A stretch of DNA of 64,000 bases from Roridomyces roridus (Eukaryota; Basidiomycota; Agaricomycetes; Agaricales; Mycenaceae), in assembly GCA_029378245.1 (NCBI GenBank), contig JARKIF010000025.1:1-64000 (forward strand). The letters run 5' to 3'. This document shows positions 41,991 to 54,769 of the stretch, piece after piece. Under the pieces are notes generated by a model, which saw nothing but the letters and a program-made list of their open reading frames with translations, had not been told where the DNA came from and did not search any database. The translations under genes were made by a program, and so were the position numbers. The stretch's first letter is position 1. Each line of letters opens with the position of its first letter.

Positions 41991-42255
41991 CCTCAAAAGC
42001 AGGTGGTTGTAATGGGACTGTCCCAGTGTCCCAGATGCAACCAAATATGTACCTCGTTCGAATCGAGCTCTGGCATACAGTTTGAGTACCTTACCGTTAC
42101 TTTTTCCCGCCAGTGCAACTACAATCCAGCCAACCCGAACCGCTAGATACAATACATGCACATCATATAAGTATGCGAGCCGACATCCACAACCTCAATC
42201 GACGCTCCCCGACCAAATACTCCACTTCTCCTCGGTAACATTAGCGGAGAGGACT
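41990..42255. repeat. Partial copy of the 3' end of the 7TM-like gene plus downstream repeat
   Basis: Aligns over about 240 bp with 47430-47675: TGTACCTCGTTCGAATCGAG, CTCTGGCATA, CTACAATCCAGCCA, then the coding end of the membrane-protein gene. On the minus strand it reads LPRRSGVFGRGASIEVVDVG, matching LPRRGGVLSRGASIEVVDVG at the true gene. The copy diverges after VDVGS and has no upstream exons. Confidence 0.8.
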
Positions 42256-43640
42256 CGGGAGTCGGAAGTATAAAGGCAAGTGTCCTCTGCGTGTCTTTTG
42301 TGAAACCTGGACTTTATAGTAATTCATACTATGTGATACGCATTGTCGAAGCCACGTTCGATTCGAGATCTGACCTGACGCACGGAGCTGAGAACGGGCA
42401 CTGAATTTTTTCCTTGGGGTGAGAACAAGACTGAGTACTGAGATGGCGCGTCTTTCAAGTCAGTTGCATGTATGTAGTCGTTGCATCTTGGTCCAACAAC
42501 AAAAGTGAGGAGGCACGGTTGCATGACATCCTGATTCCTCACAAGCATTCAGGTCAGTGTCAGCGTTCGATTCGAGATCCCTGGCATAGGGCGAGAGAGA
42601 ACGTGTTAATTTCTTGTTTCTGCACCATCCCGTTCTATCCACAACTGACAAAAAAGAGCCTGCATTACAGCGATGGTGTTCGGGGCCAATGATCCGAGGC
42701 TCGATCATGACATTACTATTTCAGTCCTGGGCGTATCGGCGAGCGGGTGGTATGGGCCAAGTATGGGCTCAACGCCTCCGTTGGCGGGCGACTTCACACC
42801 GCTTGGCCCTTCTCTTCGGCTTGCTTCTCCATCTAATCTACAACGGGGAGCGGGTGAGAATGAGAGGAAGCAGCTTTTGTGAGGGAAAGAAACTGATAGG
42901 TATATTCATCTAGGTAAGCTTGTACTTATACTGGTAGCTTATCTACAATATGAAATAGTGAGTAGATGACACAGGGGAATAAATGAAAATAGAGATAGGT
43001 AGAACCATTCAGGATGGATGGAGTAATTAATCAGGGTGAATGGAAGATATGTTCAGGATGTTGAACAGGGAGTTTCAAACCAAGGAAATGAGTAGCTCTG
43101 CAGGGATCAATCCTACAACAGCGGCCAATTACACTTCCAACAGACTTTCGATTGGAGAGCCAGTTCTGTAAAACCCGGCGCTTGACGAGTCAAGATTTGG
43201 CTGTGGGTGGGTCACCGTGGGTGAGCAATACTTGAACCAGGGTGGGCCGAGGCTTGGCCGAGGTGACAGTGACGGATCAGTGATCGGACACAAACGGCCG
43301 CATCGTCAGCTTACCTAACACGCTTCCTTCCTGCTCTCATCTCTTCCAATTTCATTCCGCGGTCGATGCCTCATTTCCTGACTCCATTCCCATGAAGACA
43401 TTGCCTTCGGTCCTGAGCCCACCGAAATGCTTCCCACCCACATCGCTACTTATCTCGATTCTCCACGAGGTCAGCTGCTTCGCTAGATGTCGATGGGCCA
43501 CAAGAAGGGCCTCCGCTGTGGTCGGCTCGCGCCACCTTGCATTGAATTGGAAAACTTCCGGTCCTTCTTGAGCGCTCCTGCCGTAACAGAGGTATGTCTC
43601 CACACGGCACCCTTCTCTCCATTCTCACTTCCCATCCACC
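42256..43640. other. Region without a recognised gene
   Basis: Two more B-box-like motifs (CGTTCGATTCGAGATC at about 42356 and 42563) from the dispersed repeat. From 42900 to 43640 nothing is recognised apart from the leader of the transporter gene. Confidence 0.45.
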
Positions 43641-45405
43641 ATGAGAGAAGTCGACGCCGCGCCCCAAAAAGACAGTGACCTCCGCAAGGAGGAATTCAGT
43701 GACCGTGAATCCAAAGAGGCTGTCTACGTCGCATCTCTCAGTCGGACGGACGACGCCGACCAGTTCCCCGACGGCGGGCTCAAGGCGTGTCTCGTACTGT
43801 TCGGGGTGCGTGTCCTCAGCTCGATATATGATTCGCACTGACCTCTTATTCTCAGGCTGCAACAGGGTTTTTTGCGACTTTTGGATACGTTAATTCATGG
43901 GGTGTCAGTGCTATGTATGCCTGCCTCCGTCGCGATTCATCAACGCCGCGCAGGTTTTTCAAGCGTATTATCAGCAGAAACTATTGCACCATTCCACCCC
44001 GTCGCAAATGTACGCTTCTCCTCGCGGGTTACTGGTCACGGTTGACCTCAATTTGCAGCGCCTGGATCGGTTCTCTCCAACACGCTATGATATTCTTCCC
44101 CTCCCTCTTCGTCGGAAGACTGTTTGATATAGGATACTTCCGGGTCCCGTTCGCCACAGGCGGTGTCCTCATCGTCGTCATGACGTTCTTGGTCCCGGAA
44201 TGCAAGGTCTATTGGCACTTTGTCGTTTGTCAGGGATTTGGAGTCGGCGTGCGTCGTCCACTTTCTTTCTCTGCTATTGTGAATCTGATCTGCCTGCAGC
44301 TCGGATGTGGGTTCATGTTCTGCACGATGCTGACTGCGGTCACCCACTGGTGGAAGAAACACCGTGGATTTGCGCTCGGTGTCACGTCTGGTGGGGGAGC
44401 CCTCGGCGCGACCGTACTGCCCATTATCATTCGGCAAATGATTACACGTATCGGGTATGTCCATTCGATACAGCTCGTATACATTGATATATAGCTTGCT
44501 TGTAGATTTCCATGGGCGATGCGGACCCTGGGCTTTGTCCTCCTGTTCTTACTCGTCGTCACGAACCTCTGCGTCCGTCGGCGGCTACCTCCTGTCAAAG
44601 CGCCCGGCGGAGTATTTGGTTTTGGAACTTTCAGAAATGTATCGTTCGCGGTTTTCACTCTCGCAGCACTGATACAGTTCCTCGGCCTCTTCACTGGTGA
44701 GCTATCTTTCTCTCAGCGCTGTCTGAATGAAATGCTGATACCGAGACAGTGCTGACTTACATCACAAGCAGCGCAATTTCGTTTGGCATATCACCCAACT
44801 ATGCCTTCTACCTCGTCGCTATCGTGAATTTCAGCGCTGGAGCCGGCCGTGTATTGTCTGGAGCCCTCGGGGATCGGTTCGGTGAGAATGGCCGACCCCG
44901 ATTGTTCGCTTTGCTCACGACGAGTAGGTCCCATGAATGTTACGATAGTCATGACCGTCTTGACTGGGGTATCCACCTATGCCTGGCCATTCTGCCGCAC
45001 CGTCGGGAAGATCACCGTCATTTCCATTGTCTACGGGCCAGTCGAGTCTTTCCCCGCTCACATTCTGCTGACGAGCCTTTTAGATTCTTCTCTGGCTCTT
45101 GGATCGCTCTCATCGGCTCGATCATCGGACAGATGGGCGACGTGGATGATATGGGGCGCAGGCTCGGGGTTGTGAATACCCTCGCGAGCGTTGGGACCGT
45201 TTGTGGTCCTCCGATTAGCGGCCTTTTCACGAGTTCGGCGGTGGGGTATAAGGGTGTTGGGTATTTCGCTGGTCAGTACCATTTGTCGACGGTTGAACTG
45301 TGATTGGGACTAATTGTTTTTCTAGGCACCGCACTTTTGGTGAGCGCCGCGGTTATAATAATTTCCAGGTGGCTCGCAGTGCCGGGTGTATGGCAGAGAT
45401 ATTAA
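43641..45405 (+). CDS. MFS monocarboxylate-type transporter
   Basis: A plasma-membrane transporter of the MCT/SLC16-like group (fungal relatives include MCH-type carriers). Ten exons join in frame from ATG 43641 to TAA 45405. A hydrophilic N-terminus is followed by GGLKACLVLFGAATGFF, FGYVNSWGVFQAYYQQKLL, SWIGSLQ-like SQIAWIGSLQHAMIFFPSL, GGGALGATVLPIIIR, ITSSAISFGISPNYAFYLVA and GRVLSGALGDRFGPMNV. This gives about twelve membrane segments. Intron 8 (45037-45083) has a GC donor (GCCAGT); GT alternatives lose frame. The gene precedes an FAD monooxygenase on the same strand by 164 bp, so the two may work on a shared small organic acid. The substrate cannot be named. Confidence 0.85.
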
Positions 45406-45568
45406 CGGTCTTTCTTCACACCCTCGTCTCGGGGCTCCTTCCCCGCATGAATTACGATATGTTCCTGAACACATGACGGAGCGTCTGAAATTAGAAGATT
45501 CCGGCGGTATTCCGGCGCTGAGATAAGGGATTTATACCGCGTCGGCTCTCCGCGTTCTTTGCACAAGA

Positions 45569-47228
45569 ATGTCCCAGCAAGAACCTCTCCGCATATTCAT
45601 CGTCGGCGCGGGATTAGGGGGATTGGCTGCTGCTGTGTCGCTTCGCAGACAGGGGCATCGAGTCGAGGCGAGTTGACTTGAAAGCACATCCGAAGTAATC
45701 GCTCACGGCTTGTCAGATCTTTGAGACCTCGCAGATGAAGAGGGAGATTGGCGCTGCGATTACGATTCAGTCTAATGCAATGCGTGTCCTCGAGTATTTG
45801 GGATACGAGAGCAAGAACCTGCAGGGTGTGGAGTACTTTGGGGTGCGTGTTCATTTGCAAGTCAATCAGGTAGGTGTGAAATTGAAATGATTCTTGTTGG
45901 TAGACGGTCAGATTCAGCGCCGTGGGTGGCGAAGGCGCGACGCATTTGTCAAAATACAAGGACATTGCTGCAGAACGAGTGCGGCTTGTCTCTCCTTCGC
46001 ATCACAACTTGCCCTTCAACATCCCATAGGCTGGTTGGCTCGTCCACCGCTCGGATCTCCATGACGAATTAAAACGTCTGGCAACCAACGAGGATGGGGT
46101 CGGTCCCCCGGTAACGCTGCACCTAGGCATGCCGGTCACCTCGTGCGACCCTATCGAGGGTGTTTTGACGTTGGACAATGGGGAGACGAGACATGGGGAC
46201 TTGATTATTGGGGCGGATGGGATTCACGTACGTGCCTTGGTTCAACAAAAAAACTCAACACTGATCTCGGACCCAGTCGACGATCCGCACACATGTGCTG
46301 GGATACGAGCAAAAGGCGCTGGCGTCGGGGATGTCAACATTCCGATGCCTGTTCGATGCACGGAAGCTGGAGGGTCTGGATGATATGGAATGGTTTACAG
46401 AGGGAATATCCGGTGCTCGTGTTCGTATTCGATCTTTCCTTTGCAGGTTGATTGATTGTTTATTGGACTAGGTCGTTTTGGCTCCTGGAGAGCGATTCCG
46501 GATGCTCTTCCTGACACCGTGCCGCCGAGGCAGTGTAATCAACGTCGTTGCGCATCATGTAGTCGACGGGGATCAAGACCAGGAAGGTGAGCTGGTCTTC
46601 GGAGGTTCAGTTTAATTTCGCTGGACTGGGAGAACACTGTAGATTGGAACGAGCGCGCGACTATAGACGAGGTCCTCGAAGAATTCAAGGGCTTCCATCC
46701 CCGATACCTGAACTTTCTCGCACAAGGGGAACAACCGATCTTGCGATGGCAGTTACGCGCTCTTCCCCTTCTTCCCACTTGGATTCGTGGCAGGACGGCA
46801 CTCCTGGGAGATGCTGCACATGCGACACTCCCTACCCTCGGTCAAGTGAGTTGATTCAAGAGTGGGTTGATGTTGTTGTTCTATCATTTTACAGGGAGCC
46901 GGTATGGCCATTGAGGATGCTACTGCTATAGGATGTTTAATTCCTCTGGGTACCACACGCGCGGATATTCCAGCTCGACTGGAGGCGTACCAGCAGCTCC
47001 GGAAGTCTCGGGGCGAGTTTGTTAATCGCCAGTCGCTTGAACAAGCAATTGAGCCGTCCAAGAGGGGATTATATGCGCGGTGTAAGCCATACTATGCTCC
47101 CTGCTGGTGCGGACTAAGCCAACGTTCTCTTGATAGCGCTGGAACAGCAAGAGTTTTTGCTGGGATACGATGCCGTCGAGGTCCCGAAGAAATATTTCAG
47201 GGAGCATTTTGATGGGGATGCACAGTGA
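45569..47228 (+). CDS. FAD-dependent monooxygenase (salicylate-hydroxylase-like)
   Basis: A flavoprotein hydroxylase of the PHBH type, acting on aromatic or similar small molecules. Nine exons join in frame from ATG 45569 to TGA 47228. The N-terminal FAD fold has IVGAGLGGLAAAVSLRRQG and IFETSQMKREIGAAITI. GADGIH is the DG motif region. LLGDAAHATLPTLGQGAGMA is the GD motif that closes the FAD site. GWLVHRSDLHDELKRLA is typical of the family. Intron 1 (45668-45716) has a GC donor (GCGAGT). The last splice (donor GTAAGC at 47082, acceptor TGATAG) gives ARSLEQQEFLLGYDAVEVPK. Its position just after an MCT-type transporter suggests uptake and oxidation of the same compound; this is inference. Confidence 0.88.
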
Positions 47229-47429
47229 CATAGAGTTACGCGAGCTTGGTGTACCAAGTAGAAATCGCTGCAGATCCTGTTTTGAAATCATGTAGCCGTT
47301 AATGTACATGTATTTCTACTCGTGAGAAGCTGACTCGGTGTAGTGAGTGGCGGTGGGCGACGACGACATTGTAGTTCTGATTCAGCACAGAATCGGCGGC
47401 ACAAGCACAGAGTTGAAGCTGACGGACAC

Positions 47430-47675
47430 GGTTTGGCATTGTCCCAGATTCAATCAGACATGTACCTCGTTCGAGTCGAGATCTGGCATAAAGGCGTCCC
47501 AGAGCTTTACTTTTTCACGCCATTCCAACTGCAATCCAGCCAGCCCAGAGCCCTGGATCACAAACTTAAAGAATAAGTACATGCACCTCATATATCGGAG
47601 CCCACATCCACAACTTCAATCGACGCTCCCCTACTCAACACCCCACCTCTCCTCGGTAACATTGGCGGAGGCGAC
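47430..47675. repeat. Repeat copy overlapping the 3' end of the 7TM-like gene
   Basis: Counterpart of 41990-42255. It contains TGTACCTCGTTCGAGTCGAG then ATCTGGCATA, and CTGCAATCCAGCCAGCCC. The last 90 bp are the coding end of the minus-strand gene. Confidence 0.8.
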
Positions 47676-49166
47676 GGTCCCTCACCCGGGTCACCCCCTT
47701 GCGGCAAAGGCGTCTTGAAACCTCCCTGCGCCGGCCTCGTCTCATCGCTCAATAACTCCGTGACGGTCTGGACTGACCCCAAACCCACCAACCCAGAGCT
47801 TGGCACTCTCACACCGCTCCCTCGTCGTCCTCTCGAGCCCGGCCCGTCGGAGCGCTTCTATGCCGCGGACGAGTGCCTGTATATAAAAAGTAATCAGCGG
47901 ATAGATGTTGACGACCCGGAGAGAACCACGTACAGGATCTGAAGCAGCCAAGGAAAAATAAAGCACAGGCCTTAGGCCCTTAGCGCATATATCGCCGCGT
48001 CTGCCACATTCATCCCACACGGCTTCCGTGAATACAGGATCCCTGGCCTGAATTTTGGCTTGCCATAGATCCAGTAGACGAGTCGAGAAGTTCGTCAGGC
48101 ATGAGACCAGCGGGTAAAGGCCTTGAACAAATGAGCTCCTCCCTTTCAACGCTGCGCGGAATGTAATATACGCACTAATCCGAATGATGACATTCCGATA
48201 CTGCCCAATCGGCGTCTCTGTAGGCATGATCCAATCGCCAGGTGTTGAATGCGTACTACTCCCGCTCTTCTCCGCGTGGTCCCTAAGGGCGCGTCGGATG
48301 GCAACTTGTCCCCGACCTCAATCGCTCATCGGAGAAGGAAGTGGAAGGGGTAAACGCACCTTCTGCGAGATAATATACCCAATTATCACCAAAAACACCA
48401 CGACCTCGCCGAGAGCCGTGGATAAGACCCAACACGATTGCGTGCCGATGAGCCAGCGCATACCCACGGCGGGGTCGGGGTCGGAGAACCAACATGAGTG
48501 GCTAACCTCGTTCCAACTATAAGCAGCGAGTCAACGGGAGGAATTCTCGGGAGAGATGGTCGACGACACACCCGAATTGACCGGCAGTCAACGGAGTGAT
48601 GTTGCACACCATAGCGAGAATGGAGCTCCCGAGGACATAGTACTTTTCCATCATCTGTCCATTCACTCTGTGTACGAAGACCCCATGCACAAGAAGATCA
48701 CGGCTGAAAACAGGGATGTGAGCTACACGGATGCAGATCGTGAGTCACGTCTCGACTCCCAAAAGGCACCGCAACGCACGTAGACGAGAGTGTTGATAAC
48801 ACTACACCACGGCGTAGAGCCGGCGCGGAGATTCACACCCACAGCCAGTGATACGCAAAAAATGACGCTGCTGAGACTCAGCCAGCGCTCTTTCACGAAA
48901 CGGAATAAAAGAAGGAGACGTACTTGGCCACCTGCGAATACACCAACAACCTTAAACTGACTCGGTGCGGTCGTGAGGTGGGATGCCAACGCAGGTAGCA
49001 GTAGTCGCAGAAGAGCAGGAAATTTAGGCACGCTCCTATTATCAGTAACGCGCGCGCTGTTTGACTGTATATCATCTCAGGAGATGGAATTGTCTGCGGG
49101 AATAGAGGACACTCACGCGAAGGGACCGTCGAGAGGACCGGGTCTATGAGGTGTGGATGTAGTCAT
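47588..49166 (-). CDS. Putative multi-pass (7TM-like) membrane protein
   Basis: A minus-strand multi-exon gene, ATG at 49166, TGA at 47588. The start MTTSTPHRPGPLDGPF splices to QTARALLIIGACLNFLLF (first membrane segment). Later segments read VKERWLSLSSVIFCVSLAVG, MRWLIGTQSCWVLSTALG with VVVFLVIIGYIISQK, and RNVIIRIS joined by splicing to LYPLVSCLTNFSTRLLDLWQ. LRPVLYFSLAASDPVRGSLR ends the membrane part and a charged tail ends ASIEVVDVGSDI. The YPLVSC and RP(L/I)Y..LAATDP-like blocks recall Agaricomycete putative receptors, so a signalling receptor is possible. The middle exons (about 48550-49050) are not resolved; two frames look open there. Ligand and coupling are unknown. Confidence 0.55.
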
Positions 49167-51207
49167 GGCGGGAACCCGAGGGCGGAGGGCAAAGTGCGGG
49201 GCACGGGCAGAAAAGACAGGGCCATCCGCTCGACCGTCGACTCGATTATTTAGTGGCGGATCACCAAGATGAGGGGAACTCGGAAATTGGATTCCGAGCC
49301 TGTAGTCGCAGACAGGGGTGCGTAGGTGGATGCGATCGTTCCTGGTTCCCCGAGTCGAACAATATTCGAGAACTCCACAATGTCGGGAGCAGAATTCTGA
49401 GGAACGAATGAATAGCGGGAACAGATCTGACAGGAGTGTGTCCAAAACGCACCGCTCACTCACTCTAACTTCTCCAATTCCTCGCCAATACGACATCCTT
49501 ACTCGTTTCCTGGATCTCTCCTGCCAGGAAGATCTCGTCTAGGATGGCGTTGACCTGTGGAGGTGATTGTTGAAGACTTCGCAAGTGGGGGCAAGGAACG
49601 CGTACCTGGTAGAAGTCGAAGACGAGGTCCAGATCTCATCCTACTTTATCGAAGCGCTTAAGAGTGCCGAACGACGACGCACTCACACCTCGACAAAGGA
49701 ATGAATCGCCTCGAGGTACGATAGCCTGCCATGCCCACCGACGCGTCATCTCCCGTCATCTCCCGTCAATCTGCTGCACTGTTCCGAAAGCTGTGGACGC
49801 ATCGGTGGAACAAGCAGAGGGAGCCGAATTGGGAATACTTGCAGCAGGAGGCTCAGAGCGTGCCATGGCTCCCGGCATGCATACGTCGCTTCAAGCCGGC
49901 GCTGTAGGAACGCTGGAATGCTGTTAAAACCGTGGCGGAGCTTACACGGCCTTCCTGGCACGACATGATGGGAAAGCTGTTGAGAAAGGACCTCGCTGGT
50001 GGCAAGATGAGGGAGGAAGACAAAAGGAGATTGCCCAAATGGGGAAGCACAATCAGTGATGGAGCCATAATAATAAAGACTTGGCACGTGCACACTCTTC
50101 CTTTTCCGGAACTTTCATCGTACCTCCCGTTCCGTTCCAAGAGTCCTGCATGACATTATTCCACAAGAGCAGAAAAACCATGGGCGGCTGGGATAACAAC
50201 TGATCGTCAGTACTTTTCAAATTGGGTCGCGATGGAGTACTATGCGAGGAAAGCCAGAGGCTTATCCCTACCTGCCAGGCTCCAGGGTACTGCAATTTTG
50301 TTGTGTTTGCTTCCTCAGATGCCATTTGCTCTGGGAATCAATCGCGGTGCCTGAAACTAGAGCACGCGACCACTGTCGGACGCGACCTTCCGGGCCCCGA
50401 CCAGCTGCGGCAAAAAAGCAGCACAGAATCTTTTCGGGTTGCATACAAGCGGATACCGACGTTCTTCCACAAGAAAAACACGTTCCTGGGCCAACTCCTG
50501 CCAACTCGAACCGGTGACACGCAGGTGACCAGATATTCCAATTGATCGAACCATCACCTTCCATCACCTCGCAACTGGGTGACTTCCCGTAACACAAATG
50601 TGTGTTTTTCAGATACTCCGCGGTGCCAATGATGGCAAGTATTGAATTCTAAAAGTAATCTGTATTGGATGGTCTACCCGTAAAGTTTGTGTAAGGCAGA
50701 AGTTGTTTCTACTAATTTCCTCATTGAGTCGCTGTTCAATGTCCCACCTCCATCCAACATGGCTCGCAGCATTGTGTATTGGCTCTTGATTGGCTCCTTT
50801 TCTTATTTCTCAGAGCGGAGCCTCCGAAAAATCATTTTGTGCTGACAAAATTAAGGAGATTCAGGTTTGACAGTGGCCGAAAATTATCTCAGAGAATCAT
50901 GATTCATCAGCTGGCATCGTCTGACCGAGGAAAACTTTGAAAGAGCATTCATCACTACAGAGGCAGAAGACAAGAAGGGAGGAGGAGCATCGGAGGAGGA
51001 ATGCACATGCCGAATGATGGCCGTTCCATTTCGGTCTGTGTTCGTCGAAAGTAGTCTGCAGAGGGGGTAGGGACCCCCTCTACAGATACTCAAGTGTGCA
51101 AGCGTTTCATGTCGTCTAACCGAGATCCGAAGCCGATGGGGTCCTGATGGAAGGTCCGGCAGCTCGGCAAAACAAGTAAAGTATCTGATTTTAGACAGAT
51201 CTGTCTT
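49167..51207. other. Native upstream DNA of the GH3 gene, now displaced
   Basis: No convincing gene. Before the MULE arrived this stretch ran directly into the GH3 5' region (the 9-bp duplication at its end matches the one beside GH3). It is therefore the old intergenic region between the divergent membrane-protein and GH3 genes. Confidence 0.6.
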
Positions 51208-51216
51208 ACGGGAAGT
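51208..51216 (+). repeat. Target-site duplication of the MULE, left copy
   Basis: ACGGGAAGT, identical to 59801-59809. Nine bases is the usual duplication length for Mutator-like elements. Confidence 0.92.
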
Positions 51217-51489
51217 GGATAATTCTATTTGGCAACCCCGGCCGCCACGGCAATCTCATCTAATCTACTATCTGTGCTACTTATCTTGACACCGACGCTC
51301 ACGGGCACACGGCCCTGGTATCCAGGTACTTTCTATTTCTCCTCATAATTCCCCTGCCCCTGCCCCTTCATCCAACTCATTATAGACCTAATTCCTCGTA
51401 GATAGCGGTTCATGTATAGTATTAAGACTTGTAGACACAAATACCCGGACGTGAACACCTTGATTCCAACACTCTGCCAACATCAGTGT

Positions 51490-51590
51490 TTTGACAATCA
51501 GCTTGCGGCTTGTTTGAGCTTGTCAGCTTGTGACACAAGCTCACAAGCTCGTCCAAACCAAGCCCAAGCCCACAAGCCCACAAGCTTGAG
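51490..51590. repeat. Left subterminal AGCTTG repeats of Plavaka
   Basis: Multiple AGCTTGTG / CACAAGCTC units, the mirror of those at 57490-57620. They are likely transposase-binding sites. Confidence 0.8.
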
Positions 51591-51621
51591 CATTAATTTG
51601 AATTAAATAATATCTAATATA

Positions 51622-54600
51622 TTACTCTAAAAACTCGTGCATATGGTGATCTGCGTACCGATTCACAAAAAAGGTTTTAAACGCATCAAGAGAGTCGGAA
51701 AAATGAAACTCTTCGGGAAGCGGACCCCTCCCGTAAACGCCGACGAGGTGGCATCCGCGTGCAATTGCCCCTACAGGGATGATTTCCAGCGTTGGTGCAC
51801 CTCGGTGGTGTTCCAACTCCACGACCCACATCCCAGTATCAGGGTCAGGTGCGTCTCCGATGGGAATCAGCCAGTTGACGAGCGCGCATTCAAACACCCT
51901 GCCGGCAAAGGTGAATGAAAAGAAGAGATGCACGCGGCCAACGATGAAGCCGTCCATAACGGCCGCACCAACGTTGACCAGGACTGTGTCTCGTCGAGCG
52001 TAACCGTGCCAATTGGGATTGGAACGGATACGCTCGCGATACATGCCGCCCGCACCCCCCAGATCGCTCGGGGCATAGAAACGAGCGACAGCGGAGTGAT
52101 AGACAGTGATGCGACTGGCGAAGATGGGGCAAGAGTCGATGGGTATGGGTGGGGCATCGTCATCAGGTGGGCCATGCAGCTCCTCGTACAGAAAGCGGCG
52201 GAAGAGGAGGGGGAACTGAGGTTGGTGGATATGGGTGGCAAGGGCTTCAAGATATTTGGGGTATCCGCGCTCTGAGAGACATGCTAATGGGTGGCAGGGT
52301 GATGGGAAAGATGGATGGGACATACGAGGAGTTGGAGCTAGCTCCGTGACGGATAAGAACTTCGGACCATGTACGGTGCCATCGTCATTGTCCTCATCAT
52401 GGGCAGCGGCTGCGGCGGCTACCGAGGCTATCTGAGGTTGCTCTCCGGCCAAAACCTGTGCCGTATACCAAGACATGGTTCCCGACAGCATTCCGCGTGC
52501 TGTGAACAAGGATTTGAGTGCCGCAATCTTGTCGAGGCGGGAGATGGTGACAAGCATCTGCTTGAGTGCATTGAATCGGCTGGAACGGCGCCAGGGCTCT
52601 TTCACGGCTTTGATGTGTTTTGACTCCGTTATTGATGAGCAGAGCCCGTTGGGGGACCCAAAGAGTCGAATGGAACAGGTGTAGTGGATGAGGGCATGCT
52701 GCCGCGGGAGGGAGATGTCGTCGCGTACACCATGACAAATGAAAACGACACGATAGTGATGGAAGCGCGCGAGAGCATCGTTGATGGCGGTGAGGTCAAG
52801 GGTGGAGATGGTGTTGCGGCGGACACGGTAGCAGAAGTCCATGAAGCTTGACAAGGATTTGACCATGTCGGAGGGAAGATATCCCGCTACAGCACCCAAA
52901 TAGATCTAAAGGCATTGTTATACGGGAGTCGGTGCAGGCACGGACACATACCTTCATGAGCGCCTTCGAATCATCACCAGTCCATTGATGGAAGTCGCGG
53001 CCATCGGGAAACCTGCGTAGCCCAGGGAACTCGGGAACGGCAGATATCCTGTGCAAAAATGAGGGACGTGCACAGGAAAATGTATATACATACCTTCGAT
53101 CTATGTCTTGAATGATCTCATTTGCTCGCTTCTCGCCGTGCTCGAGAAGCAGGTACTCGTTCACCCAGGAGACCAGATGATCCTTGAAGGTCCCCTTGAT
53201 GACTTGGTGAAGGAGATCGGGTGACAGCAACTCGTGTATGTCGGCACGAGGGAACTCGTTGGTGAAAGGCTAGGAAATCCGATTAGCATCCGGCAAACGA
53301 TTGATAGAGGGAGCATACCACAATGTCGGCGCGGATACAATAATCATCCCAAAGAATCCCCGGATCGAAGCACGTTATGAGGGCTTCTGTCTTGGTACGA
53401 CTGCGTAAGCGAGCATTCTCAGCATCGAGATTGGCGGGCATTGCATCGCATCTGGATCATATCAGCACAGTCCTTTAATGTGGAAGCAGCAGTAGCGTAC
53501 TTGGGACACCAGTTCTGGACGATGGTGGCGAGCCAGACCTGTTCCGGGTAGTCGGCAATGTATGGACCGATGCCATAGATGACGCGGCGTAAGTGCCCGT
53601 CTGGGCATCGCACGATATCCGGCCTTGTCATATACGCCTTGAGCGGCTCATAGATAAGAGCTAGGCTGGCATGGTACATCTGTCGGCAGAAACGCTGGAA
53701 GGCGGGTGTTCTTCGATGTCGTTTGCTTGCTGTACCGAATAGAGATGAGTATTGTACGAGCACTTGTCGAACAGGACACTTACTTTTAGGTATTGCCAGA
53801 AACGCCACGGGGAGAACACCATTGCCATGCGTGCGACGTGCAGGTCCTGTCAAGTTTCCCGGCGACGCATAGACAGGATGATACTCCTGATGGCCGGTAG
53901 CCACCGACACGGTCGTCTTGTCGCTTCCCGCCACAATCGGAACGAAAGCACACCCGTGGGTGGTAGGATCAGCCGAGATGAGATCCTGAGCAGGAATAAG
54001 CACAGGAGAAAGGTTAGCCTGGAGTACGTACCGCCTGTTTCCAAGCCCAGTCTGCCGACATGAGATTTGACCAGACTCGATGACGATCGTGATTGAATTG
54101 TTGATACGGAACCATGTCGATACAGTCCTTGAAGCCGGCGCTCTCAAGCTGATGGTGGAGAACGTCCCGTAGGTTGCGAGCACAGACCTCATATGTCTGC
54201 GTCATCCACTTCGGTGGCGTGCCGGCCGGGAGCTCCCCAGTGTAGCGCATTTCGTATGTGGACCAGGGCATGTCACCGGCTTGAATGGAATCGATGACAG
54301 CGTAAAGCTCGGCTGCATCCTTCCAAGGTGCGGTCCCTCCATATGGCATCACCGACGCGGCCCAGAGGTCCAAGGCTTTGCAGAGCTTGCCCTCGGACGT
54401 CTGCAGCTGGACAAAATGATAGTCGGCAAAGTCGAATTCAAGCCGCGACGCGAAGGGAGCCCATGCAGCAGGATCTTGACCATGAGTTGGTGGCGCCGGC
54501 TGTGGAGCAGGGGGAGCAAATGGTGGCAGGTATTGACCTCGGGCATCGCAAGGAAGAGCTTGAAAAAGATTCAGCGCTTTTAATTGGGGATGGATGGCGC

Positions 54601-54769
54601 CAATACCATTCATCTTGGGATGAAAACGCGTTTGAAAGCTGTGGTCGTCTTCGCCTTCCGTCGCGGGGCTGATTTCACAATGTTTTGCATTGAAGTGTTG
54701 AGTAAGACCACCGGGAGAGAGGCAGACATGCCCACAGTGTGCGCAGGTGTATGCGACTCCGTGTACCAT
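51622..54769 (-). CDS. Plavaka transposase
   Basis: Multi-exon transposase of the Plavaka family (CACTA-related). It starts MVHGVAYTCAHCGHVCLSPG and has a C2H2 zinc finger (C-x2-C-x12-H-x4-H). The family body follows: AAWAPFASRLEFDFADYHF, WAASVMPYGGTAPWKDAAEL, PPKWMTQTYEVCARNLRDVL, MSADWAWKQA. Next exons read FVPIVAGSDKTTVSVATGHQ, VRCPDGHLRRVIYGIGPYIA and EQVWLATIVQNWCPKYA. The C-terminal exon (52899-51622) has FYAPSDLGGAGGMYRERIRS, FIVGRVHLFFSFTFAG, PDTGMWVVELE and the end VNRYADHHMHEFLE. Introns near 54050, 53750, 53450, 53270, 53060 and 52900 are small and conventional. No stops were seen within the exons, so the gene may still be intact. Confidence 0.85.

Noticed and set aside
49930..50550. 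Possible small genes upstream of the MULE
   Set aside because: Several 70-110-codon frames overlap on both strands with no shared pattern; most likely chance.
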